Assembly: GCF_037975245.1 (NCBI RefSeq)
Contig: NC_092574.1
Location: 20,531,213 to 20,595,212 of the forward strand
Length of the DNA stretch: 64,000 nt
Direction: 5' to 3'
Source: Apostichopus japonicus
Lineage: Eukaryota > Echinodermata > Holothuroidea > Aspidochirotida > Stichopodidae
Shown: positions 1 to 15,351 of the stretch, one piece after another
Layout of the letters: every line of letters begins with the position of its first letter
Numbering within the stretch: position 1 is the stretch's first letter
The notes under the pieces: generated by a model
Databases searched by the model: none
What the model was told of the DNA's origin: nothing
What the model saw: the letters and a program-made list of their open reading frames with translations, nothing else
Made by a program: the position numbers and the translations under genes

Positions 1-150
1 AAAAGAAATTTCTTACTTGTCAGTCCTACTAATTACTTACCTGGTAATTTTCAAAGTTTGTATGTTGTTGTTATAGTTATTTATGGTTATAGCCTAGCTA
101 AAAGCATGTAAACATTTGTCAAAACCTAAAAGGATTCCGGCTAGTGCGAA

Positions 151-290
151 CGAAGTCCGAATCCAAAGCCCTTCGAGTCCGAGCCGAGTCCAAGCCGAGT
201 CCGATTCCGAGCCGAGTCCGAGTCCGAGTCCGAGTCCGAGTCGAGTTGAGTCGAGTCGAGTCGAATCCGAGTCGAGTCGAGTCTGAGTCC
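151..290. repeat. (CGAGTC)n hexamer/pentamer array
   Basis: A run of CGAGTC and CGAGT units with occasional CGAGC variants covers about 140 bases. Both strands translate into open frames rich in Ser, Arg, Glu or Thr, but these are by-products of the repeat. There is no splice context or non-repetitive coding sequence next to it. It is a short tandem repeat that has begun to diverge at both ends. Confidence 0.85.
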
Positions 291-1374
291 CACTTAAACT
301 CCAAATGCTACTTCAAAGTGTTGGATAACATGCAAATCTGCCGTGTACAAATGCTGTAACAACATGTGAGCTTAGCAAATATAGAAAAATGTAATAATTT
401 TAAGATTGTCTACAAACACGAGACTCAAATTATATATCTTGCAAAACCAATGAATAAGTATATACGCGCATACGCGCATGCGTAATTACTCAGCTATTCA
501 ACGCGTGTAAAAATTCAACTTCAATTACGAAGATCTCACCCTTTCTTGGCATCGAGGGTGTGCAAAACGCGGGAAACCTAATTCCCCAAGACCACAATGG
601 TATTTATGCATATGGTGCTACTTAAAATAGGGGCTAATATGTGGAACCAACACATGCTTGGGTAATTATATGGTTGCTCATGGTGGTATACATATCTTAT
701 TGAATTGGCTGTGACAGTTGGTATATAGGTTCAGAGATATTCGAAGAACCCCAATTGTTCCATATCACAAGAGTTAAAATATAAAACACATAATTAAGAC
801 ACGATCTTGTGGTATTTAACAAAGTTACTCGTCAACGGAAGTACTAACAAGCATAGATATACTTAGTCGGGGGGACGACAGGTTTTGTCCTGAAGTGACC
901 TATCAACTTGAACCTTTCTTTGAACTTAAGTTTACCCTAAGTCTTTTATATTAAGGTCTTTTTTTTTAATCGTTATTCAAAGCTGCTTACCAAGGGTTCA
1001 AATATAACCCAAGCAAAGTCATCCTGGTTATTCTTTTTCAGGGCACTTAAGAAAATATATTTTAATCCTATATGTAATCGTGTCAAAAATCAAATCGTAT
1101 TTCATATCTTTCAGTTTGGGCAAGCTTTTTCATTTCACCAAAATAAATATATTTTCTTGTATGCCGTAATTATTTTATTTGAATTTAAATTTTTTACAGC
1201 CAGTTGATCCAAATCAATGAGTAGTTTCATGACTTTAAACTGCGGTTGTGCGTGTTGTGCTTCCAGGTCATAGGTTAAGTGGCACAAACACAATCAATAC
1301 CGTATCAGTTTGGTGGAAATCATGCAGCGAAAATATACAAGGAAACCAAAAAGGGAACAAGCTTCATTTATAGA
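291..1374. other. Unannotated AT-rich spacer
   Basis: Unique-looking AT-rich sequence. I see no open frame with protein-like composition, no tRNA boxes and no clear terminal repeats. A short alternating CGCGCATACGCGCATGCG stretch near 465-482 could adopt Z-DNA, but nothing else marks it. Confidence 0.5.
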
Positions 1375-1378
1375 TTCT

Positions 1379-1978
1379 CACTTGGTATTGTACTGTATTG
1401 TTTTGTATTGTATTGCATCGTCTTCTATTGTCTTGTCATGTATTTTGTTGTGTTGTGTTGTATTGTATTGTTTGCATTGTATTGTACTGTATTGTATTGT
1501 TTTGTATTGTATTGTATTGTATTGCATCGTCTTGTATTGTCTTGTCTTGTATTTAATTGTATTGTATTGCATTGCATTGTCTTGTTTTGTCTTTTATTGT
1601 ATTGTTTTGTATTGTATTGTATTGTATTGTTTTGTATTGTATTGCATCGTCCTGTATTGTCTTGTCATGTATTGTGTTGTGTTGTGTTGTATTGTATTGT
1701 TTGTATTGTATTGTATTTTACTGTATTGTATTGTTTTGTATTGTATTGTATTGTATTGTATTGCATCGTCTTGTTTTGTCTTGTCTTGTATTTAATTGTA
1801 TTGTATTGTATTGCATTGCATTGCATTGTCTTGTCTTTTATTGTATTGTTTTGTATTGTATTGTATTGTATTGTATTGTACTGTATTGTATTGTATTGTA
1901 TTGTATTGTTATGTATTGTATTGTACTTTACTATACTGTAATGTAATTTTTTTTATTGCATTGTAACGTATAGTATTG
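1379..1978. repeat. Long (TTGTA)n pentanucleotide array
   Basis: About 600 bases of TTGTA units with variants (TTGCA, TTGTT, TTGTC). The variants recur in blocks: the phrase TTGCATCGTCTTGTATTGTC returns several times, which suggests longer higher-order units amplified secondarily. The open frames across it read as endless Leu-Tyr-Cys-Ile-Val and are repeat translation, not genes. The array fades near 1950 into ordinary sequence. Confidence 0.95.
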
Positions 1979-1986
1979 TAGGCCTA

Positions 1987-2671
1987 CTTTTCTTTTTCTA
2001 TTATATTCTATTTCCTTTGCGCCTGGCGTGATTTTGCATTTAACTTTCCTCTGGTTTAAACAATTGGACTAGTCCGTCCGTATCCTCCATAACCTCCATT
2101 CAACCATTAACATGCTTTACTCAGAAATATTTACTCGCCAGTAACTGCCAGTATTTGATATCATTTTCAAAGACTTATATGAAATGATTTATGTGATGTT
2201 GATTTGTGGTGAACGATCCATGACATGTACGTTTACATGATAATGCCTCGATCTCCACGTAGAACTTCACCATGTCTATGGTATGAGACAGTCTTTCATT
2301 GCACTACAAATGTTCACTTTATGTGTCATAATTATTCCGACAGTAGACCGATTTATGGTACCTTTGATCGAACTGATTGAAGAGCACTGGGCAATGTACC
2401 TTAGCAACCATATCCTCATATCCCGGGCAATTGGCATGTATGTAGAGATGGATGAAATAGCTAAGGCATAACTCCTCAGCATGGGGGAATTGGTGAATCC
2501 AGGGTAAATAGCTTTATAGCATGCAGTCATCATCTAGTCATTAGAACGTATAGGCTCCATGTTCATATATGTAACGGTCTGTTAGGTTAGTAACCCAGAG
2601 AGGTGGAACATGGTATACAATATTCAATGTATCTAATTAGGCTATACGACATAAAAGTGTGATTCGGAAAG
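1987..2671. other. Spacer between two tandem arrays
   Basis: Non-repetitive sequence with two overlapping short open frames on opposite strands (2276-2533). Neither has a recognisable domain, splice signals or composition unlike the background, so I treat them as chance frames. Confidence 0.45.
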
Positions 2672-3127
2672 AGAACTATCCTGCGTGATACCTTAAGGAT
2701 GTATCAATTATCCCGTGTGACTCTTAAAAGATGTAGCAACTATCATGTATGGCACTTAAAGGATAAACCAACTATCCTGTGTGATACTTAAAGGATTTAG
2801 CAACTATCCTGTTTGATACTAAGTTAAAGGATGTAGCAAAGATACTGAATAACACTGTAAGGAATTGACAAGGATCCTGTGTGATACTTAAATGATGTGG
2901 CAACTATCCTGTGTGACACTTAAGTGATATAGCAACTATCCTGTGTGATACTTAAAGGATCTAACAACTATCATGTGTGATACTTAAAAGAATGTAACAA
3001 AGAGACCGAATGACACTGTAAGGAATTAGGAAGGATCCTTAAAGGATATATCAACTATCCTATATGTGACTATTTAAAGATGTAACAGCTATCCCGTGTG
3101 ACACAAAGACGGTTGTAACAAAGTTAC
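2672..3127. repeat. 32-bp minisatellite, left part
   Basis: Tandem units built on GGATGTAGCAACTATCCTGT plus GTGATACTTAAA. Successive CAACTATCCT landmarks at 2769 and 2801 give a 32-base period. Many units are diverged, and a longer variant carrying GACACTGTAAGGAATT recurs among them. Each unit contains AGGAT and ATCCT, so it carries a small internal inverted repeat. The array continues after 3387, because a SINE has inserted in the middle. Confidence 0.88.
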
Positions 3128-3135
3128 TACATGAC

Positions 3136-3386
3136 GGAGGCGGAGTGTATAGGCGGAGTGTATAGCCTAGTGGTTAACGCCGGCGTCTCCCAGTCATGAG
3201 ATCCCCGGTTCGATTCCCCGCCGACAGCAATGTGTGTCGTCTGGCAAGGGTGTTGTTCAATAACAACTTCCTGACATGGACGTTAAATGAATGTGTGCCG
3301 AGAGATTGGCTTCGGTCAGCTTGCGAGTCTATAAGCCTCCATGGCTTCTTTCGCGAGTTCCTGCTTGCGGGAAGATCACATATACA
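3136..3386 (+). mobile_element. tRNA-derived SINE, young copy 1
   Basis: A 251-base element with a tRNA-like head. The RNA polymerase III A box TAGCCTAGTGG is at 3163-3173 and the B box GGTTCGATTCC at 3207-3217; both match consensus. A non-tRNA body follows, ending in TTCGCGAGTTCCTGCTTGCG and a CATA-type tail. It is flanked by an 8-base duplication TACATGAC at 3128-3135 and 3387-3394, and it interrupts the minisatellite. The first 13 bases or so (GGCGGAGTGTATA) are doubled at the 5' end. A second copy at about 44558 differs at only about five positions over roughly 235 bases, so the family was recently active. The open frame starting at 3196 is the SINE read as protein and is not a gene. Confidence 0.93.
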
Positions 3387-3760
3387 TACATGACACTGTA
3401 AGGAATTAGGAAGGATCCTGTGTGATACTTAAAGGATATATCAACTATCCTGTGTGACTCTTTAAAGATGTAACAACTATCCCGTGTGACACAAACACGG
3501 ATGTAACAAAGATACTACATGACACTGTAAGGAATTAGTAAGGATCCTGTTATCACACGTACTGTGAGTATATATACTATGAACATGCATGATATACTGT
3601 GAGGTTGTAACAATGGTCCCGCAAGACATAAGAATGGAACAATAATCCTGCATACTATGAGTATATCCTGAATGGCACTGTGAGTATGCAACCTGAGTAT
3701 AATCAACGTCTGTAAGCACATTGTGAGGATGTAAAAGCGATCCCACATGATACTCTAATT
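3387..3760. repeat. 32-bp minisatellite, right part
   Basis: Continuation of the array interrupted by the SINE. Units with GACACTGTAAGGAATTAG and CAACTATCCTGTGTGA are recognisable to about 3545. More diverged units (TGTGAGGATGTAA and similar) run to about 3750. A G13 run follows at 3778. Confidence 0.82.
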
Positions 3761-5978
3761 AGCGTTGAAAGGCTCTGTGGGGGGGGGGGGGTTAGAAGTG
3801 GTGGGAGTAAGGATTGTAACACGAGATGGTTTGCAGTCATCCGATGCTTCTATCCAATATTTCATTCCACTTACATTCCAATACAACAAACGAAAACAGT
3901 TAATACAATGACAAAACATTAAACCATGTGAGCAACAGCAGTGATGATAACATACAAAATATTAGAACGTATACTATTAAAGCTCGAATTCAAGTCCAAT
4001 GTTAGATAAGAATATTACTACTCAGATAAAAAATTGAAACAAAAAACATAAAAATTCTATTTTCGGAGCACCGATCGATCACATTACTTATTAAACCTCG
4101 TTCATTAAATCATGAATAACTTAAATGTTAAAATCATCATCAAAATAACCCACACACTGGGTTTCTCACAAACTGAAATGAGCATTTCCTCACGAAATAT
4201 AATTTACACCCCCATGGAAAGGTCATTGTCGCAAGTAGTAAGCCGTGTGACCGATAGCTCGTGAGAGCTGTTGTCTTTTTTTTTATCCCTTCTGATACAG
4301 AGAGCTGCAGCATTTTTTTTACTTTGTTGACACACACACACACAATGTAGTCGCCACAGGAAACTCAAGGAAAGCAGGCTGGTTAACCGCGCTGTTTGGA
4401 CTAGGCTATTGAGCATAGACACACTAATAACGTTATATTTCAGTATGCAAGTTCACTTTTTGAGTCGTGGTACCTAAACAAGAGAAGGATATCACAATAT
4501 TTTCCTATAGATCTATGGGTTTCTTTTTTGGTATGGTGGAAACATGTATAACTCTCCTTACAAGCGTTCATAGACCGATACCAAGGTGGGATGATATTTT
4601 CTTGAGGTAAGTGAAGATGATACGTCTGTTCATTCATCGTTATTACATATCAATTACATAGATTTTATTTTACCAGATATGGTGAAGGTTCAAAACTAGC
4701 TGCAAGTTTGTTTGTTTTTCCGTCGTATATTCATACTGATGGTAAATTTGGGTAAGACCAATTAACGTTCGAAGAATTGATTATAATTTTTTTTTTTATC
4801 GCAATGTTTAATTTCCTTTTGTATCATGAGTACAGCGTAGTGCTTGATATGACGGTTTACTGTGTTGGTTGAATATGTTTATGTTTGCGAAAAAAAATGT
4901 GACTTTACTAAAAATCTTAACTGTCTGTAACCCATTTTTTCCTTAGAAATAAGAACATGATTTTGTATTCTTATGTATGAAATTCGTTAATAACCATATG
5001 TAAGTAAGTTAATCAATACTCACTTGTACTATTTGGTACTCATAGTAAGCTAAAGAAAACAACAATATGGACATTGTTTACCACTCTTTAGTAACGTTTC
5101 AGGAGACTATAAACAAATGACTCACGAATTATTCAAATCTCTTAAATCAAGCCAAAAACCAACTGGAAATATAAAGAACCACAACTGTTTTTGTAATACT
5201 GCAAGAGGAGGAAACCAGATTTCCTCTGTAACAGTGAACTCTGATTTGCGTTTATGCGTCTGTCTGGAAAAGTACCGACGCTTTTATGCGATAAATTTGG
5301 CTGGGGTAGGGTGAGGGGGGGGGGTGGATGGGGAAGGTATGCTATGATCAGATTGTTGTTAAAATTCTTGGTTTGTGTTCAACTTTTGTAAGCTGTATTT
5401 GAAATATTACGGGTTTGGGCTGACTGTGTTTATGTAATCTGTGTGATACAATAACGTAAATGCGTTGAGAAATCACACGTCAGACCCTATATACGTCGTT
5501 GGGACCATATAAGTTGTTATCTCTCGGAAAGTAATAATCCCACTAACGGCAAGTAAAATAAATAACGAGTAATTAGAATCAAATAAAGAAATTATTTACA
5601 GTAAACAAATTGCTGGGTTTTGTTAAAATTAAATGTTAAAATTCAATTATAATTATTTATTCAAACATTCACAAAATCTTTCCCTTTAATTGTATCGTTT
5701 TGGAATAATATAATAATAATTATGAAATTTGTTAATAATATCAAATATCGACCCTTATATGGAATGCATAAATCTTACAAATCCATTATGCAACTATGTG
5801 TGATATTTAATAACAGCCATATATACACGTATATATAAAGTAAATATTAAATGATGACATCTTCAAAAGAAGGTTTGTTATCATTAAATAAATAAATATA
5901 AAAGTGTGAGGGAAATGGAACTTAAAGCATGCAGCAGCCGGGTGACGTTCCATTACTCAACTAACATAACCACGTTCC
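3761..5978. other. AT-rich spacer without supported genes
   Basis: Holds a G13 tract near 3778-3790, a short (CA)n at 4331-4344, a G8-9 tract near 5315 and very AT-rich sequence from 5500 to 5900. Small open frames exist at 4140-4422, 4440-4637 and 5117-5314. None resembles a known domain or carries convincing splice borders. Confidence 0.45.
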
Positions 5979-6181
5979 TATGGCAAGCCAAATGCCCAAT
6001 AAATAAAGAAACCAGGATTATCGGTGATAATCCAGATTTTATCTATTGATAAATCAGGATTTTCGACTGATTGATAATCCAGTTTTATCAAACTAATTTA
6101 GAATGGATGATCGATCGATAAACCTGGATTCTCGATCGATAAACCTGGATTCTCGATTTATTGAGCATTTAACCTGCCATA
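5979..6181. mobile_element. TA-flanked MITE, about 200 bp
   Basis: The left end reads TATGGCAAGCCAAATGCCCA and the right end, on the reverse strand, reads TATGGCAGGTTAAATGCTCA. The similarity continues through AATAAA and AGAA(T)CCAGG, giving imperfect terminal inverted repeats of about 35 bases. The interior is a series of GATAAAYCNGG/GATAATCCAG units in both orientations, including a duplicated GATCGATAAACCTGGATTCT. No coding capacity is present. Both ends have TA at the border, fitting a TA target duplication. Related termini occur at 42250-42337 and about 52217-52250. Confidence 0.75.
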
Positions 6182-7839
6182 TTTTCCACCTCAAGCAAAC
6201 GGATATCTTCGATTGGTATAGCCACTTCTTTCTAAGTTCGACTCGAGATATCATATATCACTTGGCATTCCTGACTTCAATTAATCCGTTGGACTCGTGA
6301 GTTGCTATCATCTCAGTAGTGGAAAGGCTGACGAGTCATGTTTGAAATTTATCGACTCAGTCATAACTTAGATTACAACATTGATCACTATATAGCGTCA
6401 TTCTGCTCCAAAATGTGAAATGTATCCCCCCCCCCCTTTCTTTCCCTTCACAATTGTAGCCTGATAACATTGTAGGGCTGATATTAAGATTCAAATGACG
6501 CTAGCTTAATAAATGTGCAAATGTCATATCGTAGGCACATGCATGGCTTAATATCAATATTTGATTTTTTAAAATAGCTAGTACACTCTCATGAGGATAT
6601 CAGGCATAGGTCTATGTTTTAGCAGTGATGAAGCACATTAACAGGAATTGTTTGTGCGCATGTATAATTGTGTAACCGGACACGTTTCCTTGGAAACAAA
6701 CCATAGCTGTTTTGAAAAAGAATCAAAAATAACAAAAATCCATTTGATACTCTAAATTCTCTCACGTCGTACACTATCATAGTAGCTACAGATACAAGAG
6801 ATTTATTTTTTATTTTTTGGTTTGATAAAATCGTGATTGTGTAAACTTGTAAGATTGATTGGGTGTTTAATTATTTATTTGTTTGTTCAATTATTTATTC
6901 ATCGATTGCCCAAAACCTTCAGGGCTGTTTGCTACTAGAATGGGAGGACGCACACTATTTCATCGTCATCGTCAGGCTTGTACGTAATTTGCGGGAGCGA
7001 ATGCAGGGGAGAGGTAGGGGAGGGGTATACAAATCACTTTTCAACCTTAATTGATTAAATACCTCATTTATAGCCTAAATTTTCCCCAGAATGCACTATT
7101 CCACAGAAAATGCCCCCAGAATCTCCTTCATGGTAGTCGGTTTCAACGCCCCCAGGACCATAATCCCTTTTATTAAATCCAAGATCCGTACATGATTTGC
7201 TTACAATTTTAGTGACAAGTTCCCTTAGCTCGTGCGCCATTTGACAGGATGGTATTTTCCTCTGATTATCTTTGTTTTCTTGCTAAGAGAAGTCATGGCG
7301 TCCAAAAAGGAAATAATATACAATTAAACCATTTAGCTTACTTGAACTGTTTGATAGGCTACCGTATATAATGTATTAACTCTATTGTACTAGACCCAGC
7401 CTATACCGTCAGAATTGCTACTGACTGTATTATGAATATGGTTCTTCCTTATTTATTCAGCTTCTTTGTTCTTCAGTCTATTAAATATATATAAGCAGAC
7501 AATTCATCATGCCCATTGGTCACGTATCATATTTTTTTATTGGATATCTTTTACAATAACGCAGAACAATACAAAACAAAGCATAACATGGAAAGAGGTT
7601 ATCACCTACTAACCTGACTATAATACAATAGGCTGTACACAGACGTAACTATTGCTTCAATCTAAAACTTCCGAAAACTAAACCAAATAACACCAACTAT
7701 TTCCTCCATTATTTCCTCGTGGGAGTCAGATCATGGAACTTAAGAGTACAAACGGTCATATAAAATTCATTGAGTCATTCATTTACCCGGTGAAGACTGG
7801 CTATACCCTTTATTGTCGTGTGCACGTTTTTGTATACTA
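6182..7839. other. AT-rich spacer without supported genes
   Basis: Holds a C10 tract near 6426-6435. The sequence GTTTCCTTGGAAAC near 6684 is a perfect 14-base palindrome. I see no tandem array, transposon end or plausible exon. Confidence 0.45.
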
Positions 7840-8035
7840 TGTAGTATTTTATTATATATAACATTGTACTGCATAGTATGTTACGTGTAGTCTGTTACGT
7901 TTTATAACATATTACACTATGCAGCATGCTACAATGTGTAGCAATGTAACACTATGCAGCTTGTTACACTGTACAACACGCACTGTGTAGATTGTTACAC
8001 TTTACAGCACGTTGCATTGTACGTTTAACTACATG
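7840..8035. repeat. Degenerate GTTACACTATGCAGC minisatellite
   Basis: Loose tandem units built on GTTACACTATGCAGCATGTT, with period about 20-28 bases and heavy divergence. No coding features. It is followed at 8058-8118 by a G-rich stretch of GGGGTAGGGNAGGGGG units with G-quadruplex potential. Confidence 0.6.
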
Positions 8036-8591
8036 TAGTACTCTTTCGCATTCCTATGAGAGGGGTAGGTCAGGGGGTAGGGAAGGGGGTAGGGCAGGGG
8101 GAAAGGGCAGGGGCTTAGTGGTATGATCATGTACTTCAATACATTGGACGTTTAAACTTTAATCTTCTCAATTATTAATCAATCGATATGTGTCTGTATC
8201 TTTAAATTGACACAGGGGTTCGGTTATCCGGCTTCGTTTATTCGCCGCAGTATAGACCGAAATCTTAATTAGCTATAGACCGACGGGTATTTGAATTATT
8301 TCGTTAAAGAATATAGGCAATAGAAACAAGTAAGATGTCTCGATATTTGATTAGTCGTTTGGAGAACTATACTTTATCACTCAAGATATATCTAGGTATG
8401 TAGTTGACATCATTGTATTAAGTATTACCTTATGCAACTCAATATGCTAATGTTATATGTTTATATCTTCTAGTATGGAAATTTATGTCGAAAAAACTTG
8501 AAATGTCTTGCTGAAAGATTGCTTGCCAATGTTGGTAATGGATGAAGGCCTCTCTTTATTCGTTATAACCTCATACACGCTCGACCTGAAC

Positions 8592-8592
8592 C

Positions 8593-8668
<76 letters not shown>
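8592..8668. repeat. (TA)n microsatellite
   Basis: About 76 bases of nearly pure TA dinucleotide. The Tyr-Ile frame through it is an artefact of the repeat. Confidence 0.95.
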
Positions 8669-10793
<2,125 letters not shown>

Positions 10794-11478
10794 CATCATC
10801 TTGTTTTATAGTCTGATGGAATAATTCACCACTTGATCAAAAGTTGATTAAACATAATAAGAAATAAAACTGAATTCCTCATTCGACTGAACAACTTTTG
10901 TCATAAAAATCAGACACGATGGTTGTGTTTGTAAAAAAGAAAGTTTCCCGCTCCATGCATGAGACACGAACGCTGGTTTACAGAATAACACTGTATGTGT
11001 GTGATATGTGTATCAGTGTGCCTGTTTGCCGTAGATGTGTTATAGACCTATAGGTCGATAAAGTTAAGTTAATTTTGGTAACAGTATTCAACACAATCAA
11101 CAGTCGAGTCGCATACCACGGAGGGGGGGGGGGTAGAAGTTCAGGGGTCCAATGAGAGGGTCCATGAACTCGTGGTCCCTTAATTAATTATTTTGTTATA
11201 TGCACTATACATGAGCTGTAAGAATTACACTCAAACCATAGAAGAAAAGGTTGGCGCGCTTCATCCGCGCTAGCTTCTCTTACTTTTGATGGATTTTTTT
11301 TTTGGCACCTCTAGTTGGTAAAATGTCTGGGCCTCCACTATCTAGGGTCCCCCTCTTTCGAGAACCATGGATCTTCCAATTAATATAACAGGTTTTCACC
11401 ATATGGCTGTATAGTGTTATTTTACATATACCACAGGTTAATCTTGCTACTGACACTACATAGTTAAACCGAATAATC
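10794..11478. other. Spacer between microsatellites
   Basis: Contains a G11 tract near 11122-11132 and otherwise unique sequence. No supported gene. Confidence 0.45.
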
Positions 11479-11884
<406 letters not shown>

Positions 11885-14800
11885 TATATCGGCTTATTAT
11901 AGCGAAAAACATCGAAGACATCACAATGAAAAAGTGCTATCTTTTTGGGTTGGCAACTTTTCTTGCCGTGAAAAAAAAACACTTTCTGGGGATTAACCAT
12001 GCATCATGTTATATTTATGTCCTAAGTGCAAAGTCTCATGCGGTACATTTTTAAAAATATCGTCAACACATAGACCTGTCACAGTGTTAACACTAATAAA
12101 AAAGCAAGCCTAGCCTACTGAGCATATAATTATCAGGACTGAAGTTGTTACTAAGATTAACTGTTAACGACAGTGTAAACTATGGCGTAGGCCTATATCA
12201 GTTTGGAAAAGTAAAACTACGTTATGGCTACATTACTGAAATCTTCACGGAACAATTCCACCAATAGCTATAGAGCCCAGGTATTCAAAATTTGTTTGCG
12301 GACCTCGATTTTCACCTTGATGATCTGGGTTACATCTCCCCCCCCCTCCCTCCCCCAGTGGCAGATATTGTGTCATGAAGAAGGGAAACGTGGGTAGGGG
12401 CTATCCCCATCACATCTGATTTTAATTTTTAATATGATGGTTAGTTGCAAAATGCTGTTATAATTTGCAACTTTTGAGGTAAGCAAATGTTTCTCTTTTT
12501 TTCTCACGATATTTTGGCGACCATAAAAAGGGTCCCGACCACCAGCTTGAATAACCGGGGCTTAGAGTACATTCGGTGACAAGAGTAAATAGTAATGAAA
12601 TGCAACCACATCCTTTAATTACCAACTGATTGCACCATTTTTTTCTCACTATAAGATAGAATTCTTGATATCTTGGTATGCAGATCAATGCACTATCTGG
12701 CTATAGTGAAAAACAACGTTGGATTTTTTTGTCTGCATGTTGAGTCCGTGGGATGTGCGCAGTAGGGTTGTATAATGTTATTAATACAAACTCAGCATGT
12801 TCTCTGTGATAAATGGACGATTCAATTGGGTCAAGGGTCAACAGAGGATGAAATGTTCCAAGGTACCCCACACAAAACGGAAGCTTTTTTAATCTGATTA
12901 ACAGGACTTTTTTATACAGCAAGGGTCAGTCTAACATTTAGTAAATAATCTTGATAAAATACACACCGTATCTATCACCACTATAACCACCCAACCAAAA
13001 CCTTTCCCCAAGCCAACTTCCACCCGTCCGACTGCCAAAGGCTTTCTAAGTATTATTGAATATCCTACTGTGTGCCTTGACTACCTGATTCAGTCTTTGT
13101 ATCGAACATCAATGACAAGCATTCCCTAAGAGGTATTGAGCTGTAACGGATCATTTCAACATATTTAATTTAAAGTAGCCTATCATTAAAGCAAGAATAA
13201 ACTTTTATTTTAGTTTCAAGAATAACGCTTTTACGGAAGATGAAGATGAAGATGACCGCAGTAGCAAGCAAGAAAATAGTTAGTACTCCATTGACAAAAT
13301 AAATATGTAAAAATGTTAAAATATTAATTGACAATGATTCTCGATCATATTTGACAGTCAGGGTAGCCAACTCCCCACCCCCCCCCCCATTTTAATCATG
13401 ATATGTCACAATTACTTGGCTAAATGAATATTGTTACCCAATGCCCCATCCCCCATTTCTCAAACTATTATTGTGACATTAGAAAACAAAATTTGTAGTT
13501 ACATATAGCAATAATTATCATTCCTGCAATGATTATCTTTTATAACTTAAAATATTATTGTATATGCTTGTCGCATATGCTTGCCACTCATGTGAAGGTT
13601 TCTTTAGATTACATAACGTCATTGATTATGCGACTTTCCCACAATGCACCACTCCACTTTGTAAGTTTCTAATATATGCACACAAAAAAAGGTCAAAAGT
13701 ATAGAAAAGAAAAGAAAATGACGTCACTGTTTGCATCAGCATCCGTCTCCCGCAAAGTTGATTGGTTCAAATTTATTTTGAAAAACTTTTGAAATCTCAT
13801 AAGAGTGTCTCTTTAATTGAATCTATCTTCATTGGAATCCTAGAGAGATATCGGCTTACATATAAAGTATTCAGTAACAATCGAGCAATGTTACCACATA
13901 TCGGCAGATGTCACAAGTCATCAACTAAAGTGACGTATATAAAGCGCTCACAACGGATTGCTGAGAAATTCGTGGGCTATATACCACTCCGTGTAATATG
14001 AACAATATGATGTTGTGATTTAGCAAACTTAACTGTTAACGTTATAAGTCAACGCATATATTAATGCGGGTATTTGTTCTATACATAAGAATACAAAATG
14101 GTATAATGGTTATATAGCATGTTTAAAAACCATTACAAAATTATGTTATTAATATTAATAGATTAATATTTTAAGCTATTTTTCTTAACTGTCTAGTATT
14201 TCGGTTATATAGGTGACAAGTATGTGTGCTTAATTTAATCAGTTGTTTTGGCTTTTGAAGCAACCTAACTGCAACGAAACGCAGAGACAGGGCAATGTGG
14301 ATATGTTGGTATCTTTACATAACAATAAAAGTTACAAAATAGTTAAATATTTTCCAAAATAGAACACGAGCTATGTAAGTTTTTTTTTCAATTTATAAAT
14401 TTGGCAATTATATATACTTTGATAGCTTTAGTACACCGCATTTTAGTTGAGGTATACACGACAATCATATATATATATATTGGCAAACCACGTAGCCAAC
14501 GCGCACCTCAAGTTTCAAACCTGAGCTTATCTTTATATTGTTGTGCAGTGTTTTATTGGCAGCTCTCATAAATTCGAAAATAGAGAAACTTTTGCGGCAA
14601 ACAAGGAAATGTTTTGTCACGAGAAATAAATTAAGCCATGTAATGCCGACCGCATTTTGTACTGTCAAATTGGAAGAAAAACAAATAAAACAAATGCAAC
14701 TTGGGTAGTCTCTCACGTAGATATCAATATTCACTGCTTGTATAAATCAGTCCAATATTATATATACATATAATATATAACCTTTGACCATTTAGCAATT

Positions 14801-15170
14801 AACGTTCTTAGATTTATCGAAACGGGCGACCCCTAGCATGGGGGCGTGTTCGATTAAGTGAGTGCTAGAAATGCCCTTTGACCCATGTGAGGGGTAATTA
14901 CGACTGGCTAAGGAATCATTTTGGAAGGGCAAAGTGTATACGTGCTGTTTTTTGTTTGTTAGTAAAGAGCTCATCATCTTGTCAGTGACAGACAGACAGA
15001 CAGACACGAGAGAAAGGAAATGAAACCAAAAAGATAAAAGAAAAACGGATAAGATCAAAACAGGGCCAATTATATATGAAACTTCAAGTAATTTGCCAAA
15101 AAGTATACTGACTCGATACTTGTATGGCTCATACATATCATTCAAAAATCATACATGAACCAGCCTATAG

Positions 15171-15172
<2 letters not shown>
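11885..15172. other. Spacer without supported genes
   Basis: Contains C-runs at about 12339 and 13377, a short (GACA)n at 14990-15005, and several open frames under 120 codons (for example 14792-15145 and 14465-14734, both on the minus strand). These frames lack domain-like composition, plausible starts or splice borders. No gene is supported. Confidence 0.45.
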
Positions 15173-15242
<70 letters not shown>

Positions 15243-15244
15243 GA

Positions 15245-15300
<56 letters not shown>

Positions 15301-15307
15301 TATATAT

Positions 15308-15349
<42 letters not shown>
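15173..15349. repeat. (TA)n microsatellite with GATA interruptions
   Basis: About 177 bases of TA dinucleotide with a few TAGA and TGTG interruptions. Open frames on both strands are repeat translations. Confidence 0.95.

Positions 15350-15351
<2 letters not shown>

Noticed and set aside
1279-1946. Long open frames of 129-220 codons over the TTGTA array
   Set aside because: They are translations of a pentanucleotide repeat, open in several frames at once, with no flanking coding sequence.
3196-3393. 65-codon frame also present at 44603-44839
   Set aside because: The protein similarity between the two sites is simply the duplicated SINE; its tRNA-like head and pol III boxes explain the sequence.
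2672-3760. CRISPR-like regular repeats
   Set aside because: Units are contiguous and diverged with no unique spacers; this is a minisatellite in a eukaryotic genome.
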